Shown in pieces: positions 11,565-21,749 of a stretch of DNA of 64,000 bases. The notes beneath the pieces were generated by a model. The model ran no database searches, was not told where the DNA came from, and worked only from the letters and a program-made list of their open reading frames with translations. A program made the position numbers and the translations under genes. The number at the start of each line of letters is the position of its first letter. The first letter of the stretch is position 1. The DNA comes from Paraspadella gotoi (taxonomy: Eukaryota; Chaetognatha), in the NCBI GenBank assembly GCA_051294375.1, contig CM119270.1, forward strand, positions 20,606,417 to 20,670,416, in the 5' to 3' direction.

Positions 11565-11831
11565 CTGAGTAAATAAAGGCGCCCGTCTCGACGAATATAT
11601 AGAAATCATGATAGAGTATCTACGAGAGATAGGACTAGGATATTAAATGACAAATATATCACTCCGTTCCCCCCGCCCAACAACGGAACTAAAAGAACGA
11701 GGTACTCCCAAGGGGGTGTGTCCGAGGCCGCGACAAAAAGGAGCGAAATAGAGATACGTGAACGCGCACACGTCCGGAGGAAGGGGCCCGAGTAGCGCCG
11801 CCACCGCCGACGGCGCCCCAAGCCTGCGACT

Positions 11832-12050
11832 GTGAAAAGCGCTTTGGCTCGCCGTCATCGCCTGGGATCGTCCCAATGTAGTTTCCCTTCTCCATCACAA
11901 AATGTAACTGAAAGGTGGAGGCCATCGGGCAAATTGAAGCTGCCTATCAAACAGCGCACGCAGAAATATCTCGTCCAAGGTACCGTAGGACGCCGGGAAT
12001 GGAAAATAAACGTCGAAGATGAAGAATCTTTGCGGCCATTCAAATCTTGA
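11832..12050 (+). CDS. Hypothetical 72-codon frame
   Basis: Uninterrupted plus frame starting at an ATG, ending ...KINVEDEESLRPFKS. Acidic and basic residues are well represented, unlike the repeat-derived frames elsewhere in the window. No family recognised and no splice sites linked to it. The minus strand across the same DNA is also open in three frames, so real coding status is uncertain. Confidence 0.18.
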   Translation: MKSALARRHRLGSSQCSFPSPSQNVTERWRPSGKLKLPIKQRTQKYLVQGTVGRREWKINVEDEESLRPFKS

Positions 12051-12097
12051 AACGAGTTTGTTCCTTTTAAGCGAATAAAAAAAGGAATGGTCTTTGA

Positions 12098-12382
12098 GTG
12101 GAGCTGGCAAGCGTGGTTGTGAAGTCGACTCCCAGGAGACTTCGCCAAACTTTTTCTGAGAATTCAACGAGGAGAAGGAAGAGGAAAGAGGAAAACCGAT
12201 CGGCGAGGACGCCGAGAACTGCAGCCCGGAGGGCGAGAGGAAACAAAAGTCACCGCCGAGTGGAAGAAATATGTACCACGAGCCGAAAAGAGGATGAAAT
12301 ATACACGCTGGATGAAAGAGGAGGCGGCAACGCATCGACAACGACCAAGCCTAGAGTAACTTTTACTAGGACGGATGATTGA
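12098..12382 (+). CDS. Hypothetical 94-codon basic frame
   Basis: Uninterrupted plus frame from ATG to TGA, very rich in Arg, Lys, Thr and Glu (for example RRRKRKEENRSARTPRTAAR). It could be a nucleic-acid-binding tail or simply reflect an A/G-rich strand. It lies immediately after the preceding hypothetical frame, inside the island. No recognised domain. Confidence 0.18.
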   Translation: MELASVVVKSTPRRLRQTFSENSTRRRKRKEENRSARTPRTAARRARGNKSHRRVEEICTTSRKEDEIYTLDERGGGNASTTTKPRVTFTRTDD

Positions 12383-12514
12383 TTAGTCGAGGATAAAAAT
12401 ACATACGTTAATAGGGCTGTTCATGAAAAAGATGGCCCCGAGCGGCCGGGGGCCACCCCTGACCGAGATATAAATTTGTATAACATGGAGCGAAGAAAGA
12501 TTTACGAGCCCACC

Positions 12515-12835
12515 GCCGTTGCTACGAGAGAAAAACATTGTTAAAACGTCTAACATGAAACGAATAATAAGGTCACCGTGCTAGGAGTAATACGAGCGCG
12601 ACCACGGTGGAGCTGAGCGCGGATCAAAAAGGCGGGAAACATAAAAAAAATCGCCGTCGTTGCTACGAGACCAAAAAAAAAGTTGTTAAACGTCTAAAAC
12701 ATGAAACGAATAAGCACGTCAACCGTTGCTAAGAGAATTAATCAAGCAGGTCCAGGATTGAACAGACGCACGAATAAAAAAAGAGCGGGAAACATGATTA
12801 AATCCGTCAGCCGTTGCTAGACTAATAAACATGTC
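12515..12835 (+). repeat. Degenerate tandem repeat, CCGTTGCTA units
   Basis: Four occurrences of (C)CGTTGCTA(C/A)GAGA-like sequence at about 12519, 12656, 12722 and 12809. The first two are followed by TTGTTAAA(A)CGTCTAA and CATGAAACGAATAA. GGCGGGAAACAT also recurs. Unit spacing is irregular (about 70-135 bases). Confidence 0.7.
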
Positions 12836-13647
12836 ATTGGAAACTAATCCGAAGCCTTCCCCTTCGGATCGGAAATTTTTTTACGATTTGCCATGTTCAC
12901 ATTATTGCATTGTTTTCACGATTTCATTGGATGTTGGCCACATGGCGTTGCCAACTAATCGGTCTTCTATCTCCCCCCCTTGCAGAATCGAAGAACCCCA
13001 CCAAAACAAGAAGGGAAGCCAAATAGGACCTCACCCCCCTTCAACCCCCACCCCCCCCCGAAAAGGGGGTTTAAAAGAAAAAAAGAAACACAATTGGAAA
13101 TGCTCCCCCGTTAGTGGAGTAACAGTCACCGCTCTCTGGTCCAGCCCTATCGAAAAAGACTACGCCCTTTCTCACACATGCACTAAGCACGCCCGTTTGC
13201 TTCCAGAGACTTGATCGCATAGATTGCAAGCGACCCAAGGACGAGGATTCTCAAGCTCAGCAACGGTACATACACCTCATCGATGCTCCAGACACCATTC
13301 CCGAGACCAGACCCGCCCATCAGCTGTGGGACTTGGAGAGATCTCCACATCCAAAAGACCACTAGCACTCGGTACAGAGGCTACGCCACGAGTTGTCAAT
13401 ATACAAAGGACTTCATCCACAGACGAGATAGCAGTCGTCGTAGAAGACGAGGATCACAATAAATGTGCCACAGTCGCACAAACATGTATCACAAAAACTC
13501 AATCTGTCAGGGCACGAGAAGACTGACGAAGCAAGAGACTACGAGCAACAAGATGGACTCGTCAGACTGCGCAATATCAGAGAAGAGAAAGTCCGGAACA
13601 AACGACGAAAAGTATCCTCTGACCACCCCTAAAAGCGGGCAGAGAGA

Positions 13648-14548
13648 AAAGTAACGATGGCTGCGACAAGAAACTGGAAATCTGGGCGACAAAAAGACGG
13701 TTGACGGAGAAGGCGCGACAAACCTGGAGAACGCCCTAGCGGCGCAGATGAACGCGCAAGGACGCTACAAGCCGAAGGCCTTTTCCAAGGAGAATATCCA
13801 CGAAGATGTAACGAGACTATTCAACCTCCCGGAGACAGTCCTCAGACTAATCCGAGATGGAGGAGACACCGAGAAGTGGACCACGTCTTACGGAAGGACC
13901 GCCACAAAAATACAGGTCGATCTGGCCCAAAGCGTAACCATGCGGTTTACCTGTCAATTCACGTCTAGCGATCGTCCTGGCCAATACACGCAGTCGTCTC
14001 CCTAGCGCCTCATCGAGGGAATCAACCCCCCGATCAAAGCTTTGCGACATGGTATTACTAACCATCCTGCAAAAATTTTTATGTGACTAAAACGACAAGT
14101 ACCACTCAAGGAATCAAAAGCTGCGACAAGACCCCGCCAAACACATATCGAGGACCCGCAGACGCCCGGCTAAAGGCACCACAAGGACGACGTTGAGGAG
14201 GTCGTATGGCAAACAACCTGAATAATCCTTAACCGCGATCCTCACCCGGCTAGAGGCGTACGAGATCAGCTCGAACAACAGGAAGTTCCCCAGGCGCCTC
14301 CCACACGGTTTCGGGATCATGATAGACGCCCGAGGCGCGCCCCACTCCACCAGCGCGCTCTCACCTCCCCAGTACGCCCGAGGCACTAGCGCGGCTAAGC
14401 GACCCATCTTACCGGAACTGACAAGCCCATGGAAAACAAGAGAAGCAACGCATGGAGCATCAACATACGGAATAAAGCAGAAAAGAGACGCGAGCGTCGT
14501 CTCGCACAAAAAGCAAAAACAAAAAAAATCGCCAATATTTACGCCTGA
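13648..14548 (+). pseudogene. Decayed or antisense reading frame, island ORF F
   Basis: One plus frame stays in register for 900 bases. It is fully open at about 13660-14005 (includes MNAQGRYKPKAFSKENIHED and LFNLPETVLRLIRDGG) and then carries seven stops up to 14548, each one C-to-T step from Gln or Arg. The end is highly basic. The composition of the first 115 codons is convincing for protein. No family recognised. The minus strand offers an alternative exon series (13951-15107), so this entry is provisional. Confidence 0.3.
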
Positions 14549-15107
14549 AATCAACGATCAAAGCAAACGAGGACGCTATTGATTAGGGTAATATGGGCAT
14601 GGGAACTTCGCACTCACACAGTCACTCACCATTGTTGTAAATACTATTTTCGTTTTCTACTTTTTGTCCCGTCTTTTTGTTTGCCTTGCCTTCTATTCTA
14701 CATCTCCAAATTCGTTTTTTTTTTTTTTTGCTTAATGCTAGCCCGTGCTATGTATATGTCAGTCCATCATAAATTGTACTACTGTTCTATGAAATTGATT
14801 TTCTCTCTGTTATTGACCGTTTGAACTATTGATTTACACCCGCCGACCCCTCCCCCCAGATACCATACCATTTTTTTTGGTTTTTTGTTTACTCACCTGC
14901 ATCACAAAGCCTCGCCATGCACCGTAGGTATTTTTTTCCACCTAGGACCACACCGACGTGCAAGAGGACAGCCCGGGCCATTCGCGGCGCGTGTTGTCCC
15001 TCTCCGGGCAATTTATGGGGCCGTGAGGAGGAGGAGGCGACGCGAAGATCTTCTTCCCCCTCCCATCTTCGCTTCCTCTCCTTTTCGAACGTCGGGGGGT
15101 TTCGCAT
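13951..15107 (-). other. Candidate minus-strand exons with matching phase
   Basis: A GC-rich open block at 15107-14897 ends in an ideal donor (GCAG then GTGAGTAAAC). After a 352-base AT-rich interval an acceptor (GTTGATTTCAG) opens a second block at 14544 that continues the same frame (phase 1 to phase 1) for 143 more codons to a stop at 14114. A third block, 14066-13951, has acceptor TTTTTGCAG and donor GTAAAC but does not join in frame with the second. The joined peptide is hydrophobic in places and unrecognised. Overlap with ORF F means one of the two interpretations is an antisense artefact. Confidence 0.3.
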
Positions 15108-15269
15108 CAGGCGCCCAACGAGATTTTTCCATTCTATGTTTCACTCGCCATTTCCTCTCTCTCCGTTAAGAACCTATTTCACGTTCCTCTGTAATTTTTT
15201 ATTATTCTTTTCGTGTTCGTTATTTTTCAATTACATACAAACACTTACCACTACCTCATCGGTTTAACT

Positions 15270-15955
15270 TTAGCACAGAGTTTATTTCAGGATTGTTTCC
15301 GTTGAATATCTGAAATTTCAAACTCTTCCCCGCGATCAGCTGTTTGGCGAGAGCTACAACGAACGAGCAGTGTTTCAGTTTTATCTTTCACAAGTCTTTT
15401 ACTCTCAATTCAAACACGTTGTGTAAAAATGAAAAGGAAAAATACTTTAAAAATATTGTTTTGTACTACTTTACTGCAATGTTTTATGTCTCTATTCTGG
15501 AACCCAATTGAGGTTCAGTTTACATTGGATTTATATTGAATTGTACTTAGTTATAATTATGTTACTTACAGTTTAAAGTTTTATACAAATTTAGCATTGT
15601 CCTATTTTTTTGTAGTTTTAACTCACACTCCCTCACACTTTCCCCACATCTACTTGAACCATTCTTGCCTACTTGTCCTTCCTATTACCCATGAATATTT
15701 GTACCTGAGATTGAAATTGTATTATCTCAAAATGTGGGTTACTATTTCTGCTTTATTACCATGGTTTCTAAGAATACGTATAAAGGTGTTTTACATGTTA
15801 GAACTGTTTGGTTTCCAAAGATACTTTTTGAGAGCAGTTGAACACGGATTTGAATTCAATATATTAATTAGGGCACAAAATTAGGGCAACTCTAGAAAAT
15901 AGAGATGAAAACTTAAGATTTGTTTTATTTTGCGAAATATCTTTGATTTTATCTA
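15270..15955. other. AT-rich intergenic sequence
   Basis: No gene, RNA or repeat supported. A 95-codon frame at 15597-15884 has no distinguishing features. Confidence 0.5.
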
Positions 15956-15980
15956 GGTCGCGCGCGTTAGAAGCGCTTCA

Positions 15981-16012
<32 letters not shown>

Positions 16013-16048
16013 CTCCCTCTCGTTCTCTCTTCTTCTCCTCTCTCTCTC

Positions 16049-16073
16049 NNNNNNNNNNNNNNNNNNNNNNNNN
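16049..16073. other. 25-N gap
   Basis: Exactly 25 N inside a (CT)n tract. The same length recurs at 17892, 24445, 30371, 35712 and 42686, so it is an assembler placeholder and not a measured gap. Confidence 0.99.
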
Positions 16074-17648
16074 TCTCTATCAATTCTTCATTCTTTCTCA
16101 ACGTCCAGCAGCGATCGGCCTCTTGATGTCCCTCATATTTCTTCGGCCTTTGACGCTTTTTGTACGAGGGACCTCAGGAGACGAGGGTAACGGTCCACGC
16201 ATTCCAGCATCGAGGGTATTGAGGTATTGGGGCATCAGGGTATCGGGGCATCGAGCGAGGTATTGGAGTTTTGGGTCATTAAATCGACAAATATTTGTGT
16301 CACTATTGACTGAGAATTAATCTGCTTAGATTTTGCTCTCGTTTACATTCTTTATCAAAATATAAAACTTTGCCCAACCATTTTTTCAGGCCTGGAAAGT
16401 CTCACAAGAAAAATGAACATTCATAGTGTGCATCGTAACGGTAATTTAATTATGAACCTTAGTTGGGAATTGCAAAGCTCACCCATCCTGTAAGTAGTGA
16501 ACTTGTGACCATCGCTTAATGCGATCGATCCACCAAACAAAAGACACTAACATAATAACTAGAAACATTACTGGAATGCTATTTAGTTAATTAAATAGTT
16601 AGTAGTTAAATAGTTAAATAGTTAACTTTGCTCCAGCTTTTTGTTTAGGTTTCATGATAGTAAAAACTCCACTGACAAGATTAGTACTAGTATAATCAGA
16701 ATGGTAAAGAACTTGAAAAGACTGAAATATGCAAATTATAAATAAGAGATTATTATTTTACATTCATTATATTTCTGGTATTTATGAACGTTCTCAACTA
16801 TTCCTCAGGTTAGTAATATCCTTTATCATAAATATTATCCCTCTGATAACCTCTGAGAGTATCAGTGCCATCTCTTATTATGGGCAACAACCTCATCAAC
16901 TTCAATGTCATCCCAATGTCATCCCATGTCAGATTTCAGTATCATTGTCAACGACATTGTCATCCCAGTGTCAGCATCATTGTCAACCTCTCCCTTTCCT
17001 TTTTTCTTGGCACAAAATGGCGTCGAGATTTTTCTGTCCCGAATTGAGATTCGGGAACAGAATTCCGAATAATTTGGATGAGGATGAGGAGGAAGGGAGG
17101 AAGGAGAGGAAGAAGAGGGAAAAGAGGGAAGAGAGGGAGGGAGGAATAAGAGGAAGGGGAGAGAGGAGGAAGGGAGGAATAGGAGGGAGAAGAGAGAAAA
17201 GTAAAAGAGAAGAGGGAGGAAGATAAGAGAGAAAAAGTAGAAGGAAGAACATGGAAGGAAGGTAAGGGTTTGGATGAGGAGGAAGAATAAGAGAGAGAAA
17301 GATGGATTAAAAAACTGGCAAAGTGAAATAAAAAAAAGAATTTAAAAGAAAGAGAAAATAAAAATAAGGAAAAAATTGATGACACAAACGGAAAAAATGA
17401 TGAGAGAAAAAAAAAGAACATTTAGATTTTGTAAACAGAAAAAAAATATGAAGTAAAAAAAAAAAAAGGGTAAAAGAAGAGACGTAACATTGAGGGACGG
17501 ATGTTGGTGAAGTAGAAAAAGAGGAGAACATAAACGATGGGGAAATTCCGATGTCTGGAGCGAGGAAAAGAGAAGAGGAGAGAGAGAGAGGAGAGAGAAG
17601 AGAGAAGAGAGGAGAGAGAGAGAGAGGAGAGAGAGAGAGAAAAAAATA

Positions 17649-17680
<32 letters not shown>

Positions 17681-17891
17681 AAAGAAAGGAGGAGAGAGAG
17701 GGAGGAGGAGATGAGAGAGAGAGAGAGAGAGATTTTTTTTTTTTTTATGAAAATAGAGAAGGGAGGGAGAGAGGAGAGCAGAAAGGAGAGGAGAAAGAAA
17801 AAAAAAAAAATAAATCCGGGATGTTGTTGTTGTGTGTTGAGGGTCAGTTAAACGAGATATTAACACTGATAAAACTTGTACGCGCCGGTCG

Positions 17892-17916
17892 NNNNNNNNN
17901 NNNNNNNNNNNNNNNN
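17892..17916. other. 25-N gap
   Basis: Placeholder gap at the edge of a (CT)n tract. Confidence 0.99.
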
Positions 17917-18066
17917 CTCTCTCTCTCTCTCTCTCTCTAATCAAATTTCTCTAGGATCCAACGTACACTTAAGGATCCATTTCTCTCCCTTGTTTTTCCC
18001 CTTCTAAATCTTCGCCCTCAATTCTTGTTTACGTTTGAATCTTTTTCTCTTTTCTTTTCCTTTTTA

Positions 18067-18094
18067 GTTGCGACGCGAGTACTCGCGGAGCAAC
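18067..18094 (+). repeat. 28 bp imperfect palindrome in dispersed repeat
   Basis: GCGAGTACTCGC is a perfect 12 bp palindrome, flanked by GTTGC on the left and GCAAC on the right, so the whole 28 bp can fold on itself. It precedes the ATCCGTCGGTCCGTCGG segment. Versions occur at about 21883, 26940, 43178 (reverse) and 49978. Confidence 0.8.
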
Positions 18095-18329
18095 TCTCAG
18101 TCACTTTTCGATCCGTCGGTCCGTCGGTATTTCTGTCCGACGATCTGTCCCACTTAAGTTAAAAATGTTGGTTGCTCATTTGTTAAGACAGGAAAAAACC
18201 TCAAATCTAAGGGACTGCTAGCGCCTCTTTCAGGAAATAAAAGACAAAAGACAAAAGACAAATTTCCGATGCAGTGCTTGTCCTTGTCCTTGTCATTTTC
18301 CACGGGCAAGAAAGTTTTGCGATAAGATT

Positions 18330-18362
18330 GTCACTGCGGCGCAACACATTTGAATTACCGTT
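18330..18362 (-). repeat. Terminal inverted repeat end of dispersed element
   Basis: Reads, on the minus strand, as ACGGTAATTCAAATGTGTTG followed by CGCCGCAGTGAC. The same end in the opposite orientation occurs at 37205, 42858 and 49801, and in this orientation at 22794, 27851 and 50500. Confidence 0.7.
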
Positions 18363-18673
18363 CTTGTTTCTCTAATTTTCTATCTTATTTTTTCATCATT
18401 GATTTTCGTTTAGTTTTTTTTTTAAGTTTTTTTTTTAAACCAATGCGCCGTGAGTTCAAATCTAACCCCCGCCACCTCACTGTACAAAACAAAAAATAAA
18501 CATGTACATCATTTAATTATTTGTATATTTATATATTATGTAAAGGACGATTACCCTAAAATGTGACAATGAAGCTCCCGTAGGAAGATGAAAGGCAAAA
18601 TATCTATCGACAAGAAAACAATCGTTTATAAATGAAGAGAGAGAAGAAAAGGCCTGATCTGTCTATTCGGATT

Positions 18674-18710
18674 GTGATTGGTTGAGTAGGATTCAAATCC
18701 GACCAATCAC
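18674..18710. repeat. tRNA-like hairpin repeat
   Basis: GTGATTGGT and ACCAATCAC form a perfect 9 bp stem around GGATTCAAATCC. On the minus strand the loop reads like a pol III B box (GGATTTGAATCC), and translations of copies 2 and 3 contain the GRDLNPRP phrase often seen when tRNA-derived repeats are translated. No complete tRNA is present. Confidence 0.45.
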
Positions 18711-18899
18711 GAGACGGTAAAATGGCAAATTGGAGAGTTTTGTTTTCCATTTTAAAATTCACATTAGGTAAAATTGCCTTTTTTTTTCTCCTGCAATATA
18801 GAAATAGAAAATGACATTTTTATTAATTATTATAGAGGCCTTTTTTGTTTGTCTCAGTTTTGAACCATCAAAATCCGAATCTTTTTTATAATATTACTT

Positions 18900-18900
18900 T

Positions 18901-18931
<31 letters not shown>

Positions 18932-19160
18932 TTGTCGTCCTCGTCTAAATCGTCGTCATCAATATCGTCGTCATCGTCATCGTCGTCGTCGTCTCCATCA
19001 TCTTGAATGGCGTCGTGACAACGCGAGACGCGCCCCTCGGTTGTCAAGGCGACGCGTGACATGATTTCGGACTCACTTTCCATTTATTCTCTCTTTTCAT
19101 GGTGACGCCAACGACGACGACGATGAGAACGACGACGACGACGACGACGAAGGCGTCGGT
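18900..19160. repeat. (GTC)n and (ACG)n blocks
   Basis: GTC repeats at about 18900-18990, then ACG repeats at about 19107-19150. The two blocks are complementary and could pair. A frame on the minus strand is poly-Asp and repeat-derived. Confidence 0.85.
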
Positions 19161-19215
19161 TGACGAGAATGACGAGAAGAATTCGAGCGTAAAGTCGTAG
19201 AGTCTCTCTCTCTCT

Positions 19216-19225
19216 NNNNNNNNNN
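19216..19225. other. 10-N gap
   Basis: Ten N inside a (CT)n tract. Confidence 0.99.
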
Positions 19226-19779
19226 CTCTCTCTCTCTTTATTTTCGCTACATAGTTTAGTCTAAATCATTACAAGTGAGTCATATGTTTTCCCTCGTTCA
19301 ACATCCATTAACTTTTTCGTTTTTCCCTGACGTCGAATCTTATTTGTTCGGCATGAAATGTACTCATGATTAAAGATTCGTTTAAAAAAACCGGTGACGA
19401 CTGTAGTAACCCTGGGTCCAAATAATCAAAGGTTTCGACTGTTGATTTTTTTTCTTCTCTAATCATCGAATTCCGATTTTTTTTCTTTTTTTTTTCTTTT
19501 CTTTTTTCTTTTCTTTTTTCTTTTCTTTTTCTCGGACAGAAAAGGATTCATGTGACCAGGAATCCAGAATTGAGGGAAACGCCCATTTTGACGGGATGAA
19601 GGACCGAAGAGAAGAGAAAAGGAAAAGAGAAGTAATATGTAGAGAGGGATAGAAAATAGAGAAGGGAAGGAATAGAAAAAAGAAATAATAGATTGAAAAA
19701 ATAAAAAGAAAGCAAAAGAGAAGTAATTATGGGTAAAAGGAAGAAAGAAAAGAAGATGAACAATAAAAGTACAGGCCTT

Positions 19780-19980
19780 TCTTCCTCCCTCTATCTCCCT
19801 CTCTCTCCCTCCCTCTCTTCTCTCTCTCTCTCTCTCTCTCTGCTCTTCTATCTCTCTCTCTCTCTCTTCCTCTCCCTCTCTCCTCTCTCTCTCTCTCTCT
19901 ATTTCTATCTCTCTTTCTTATTCTTCTCTTTCTATCTCTTATCTCTCTTATTTCCCTCTCGTCTCTCTTCTCCCTTCTCG

Positions 19981-20020
<40 letters not shown>

Positions 20021-20194
20021 ATCTCTCTCTCTTTCTTCCTCTTATCTCTCTCTATTTCCCTCTCGCTCTCTCTCTCCCTCTCGCTCTCTCTTCTCTCTCT
20101 CTCTCTCTCTTCTCTTTCTCTCTCTATTTCTATCTTTCTCTCATCTCTCTCTATTTTCCTCTCCGCTCTCTCTCTCTCTCTCTTCTCTCTCTCG

Positions 20195-20248
<54 letters not shown>

Positions 20249-20304
20249 TTTCTTATCTTCCTTCTCTTCTCTCTCGTCTCTCTCTCTCTCTCTTTTCTCT
20301 CTCT

Positions 20305-20346
<42 letters not shown>
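19780..20346. repeat. Long (CT)n-rich tract
   Basis: About 570 bases of CT with TTCT/CTCG interruptions. Long Ser/Leu frames on one strand and Arg/Glu frames on the other are by-products. Confidence 0.95.
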
Positions 20347-20352
<6 letters not shown>

Positions 20353-21344
20353 TCTTCATTCTTTCTTCAACGTCCAGCAGCGATCGGCTCTTGATGTCCT
20401 CATATTTCTTCGGCCTTTGACGCATTTTTTGTTACGAGGGACCTCAGGAAGGACGAGGGTAGGTAACGGTCCACTCATTCCAGCATCGAGGTATTGAGGT
20501 ATTTGGGCATCAGTATCGGGGCATCGAGCGAGGTATGGAGTTTTGGGTCATTTAAATCGACAAATATTTGTGTCACTATGACTGAGAAAATTAATTGCCT
20601 TAGATTTTGCTCTCGTTTTACATTCTTTATCAAAATATAAAACTTGCCCAAACAACAACCTCATCACTTCAATGTCATCCCAATGTCATCCATGTCAGAT
20701 TTCAGTATTCATTGTCACGACATTGTCATCCCAGTGTCTCAGCATCATTGTCAACCTCTCCCCTTTTCCTTTTTTTCTTGGGCACAAAATGGCGTCGGAT
20801 TTTTCTTTGTCCCGAATTGAGATTCGGGAAACAGAATCCGATAATTTTGGATGAGGATGAGGAGGAAAGGGAGGGAAGGAAGGAAGAAGAGGGAAAAGAG
20901 GGAAGGAGAGGGAGGGAGAATAAAGAGGAAGGGGAGAGAGGAGGAAGGGAGGATAGGAGGGAGAAGAGAGAAAAGTAAAAGAGAACGAGGGAGAAGATAA
21001 GAGAGAAAAAGTAGAAGGAGAACATGGAAGAAGGTAAGGGTTTGGGATGAAGGAGGAAGAATAAGAGAGCCAGAGAAAGATGGAATTAAAAAACTGGCCA
21101 AAGTTGAAATAAAAAGAATTAAAGAAAGAGGAAAATAAAAATAAGGAAAAAATTGATGACACAAACGGAAAAAATGATGAGAGAAAAAAAAGGAACATTT
21201 TGATTTTGTAAAGAAAAAAAATTTGAAGTTAAAAAAAAGATAAAAAAAAAAGAGAATACATAGCGAAAAAATATGTAAAGTAGAAAAAATAAGGTAACCA
21301 TAACGATGGGAAATTCCGGATGCTGGAGCGAGGAAGAGAGAGAG

Positions 21345-21375
<31 letters not shown>

Positions 21376-21450
21376 GAGTATTATGAACAGAGAGAGAGGT
21401 AGAGAGAGAGAGGAGAGAGGGAAAAAAAAAAAAAAAAAAGGAAGAAAGAG

Positions 21451-21483
<33 letters not shown>

Positions 21484-21678
21484 GATAGAGAGAGAGGGAG
21501 AGAGAGAGAGATTTAATGAGAAGGAAAGAGGAGAAAGAAAAAATCCGGATGTCAGTTAAAAAACAGATTTACGGTCGCGATGAAAAAAACCGATGGTAAG
21601 GAGTTTGAGAGTCAGGCGCTAAGACAGAGACAGGCGAAAAAGGAAAGGTGAGAGAAGAAAAGAAAACATTCTCTCTCT

Positions 21679-21749
<71 letters not shown>

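Larger units (their letters stand above)
15970..19790. repeat. Copy 1 of the triplicated ~4 kb block
   Basis: From the end of a (CT)n tract (about 16074) the sequence matches copies 2 (20.34 kb) and 3 (25.40 kb) in order: the CGTCCAGCAGCGATCGG segment, purine-rich tracts, a (CT)n tract, the dispersed GACGGAC repeat, a (GTC)n block and a second (CT)n. It carries many single-base differences, about 510 extra bases near 16375-16880, and lacks about 650 bases found in the other two. Gaps at 16049-16073, 17892-17916 and 19216-19225. No gene supported within. Confidence 0.85.
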
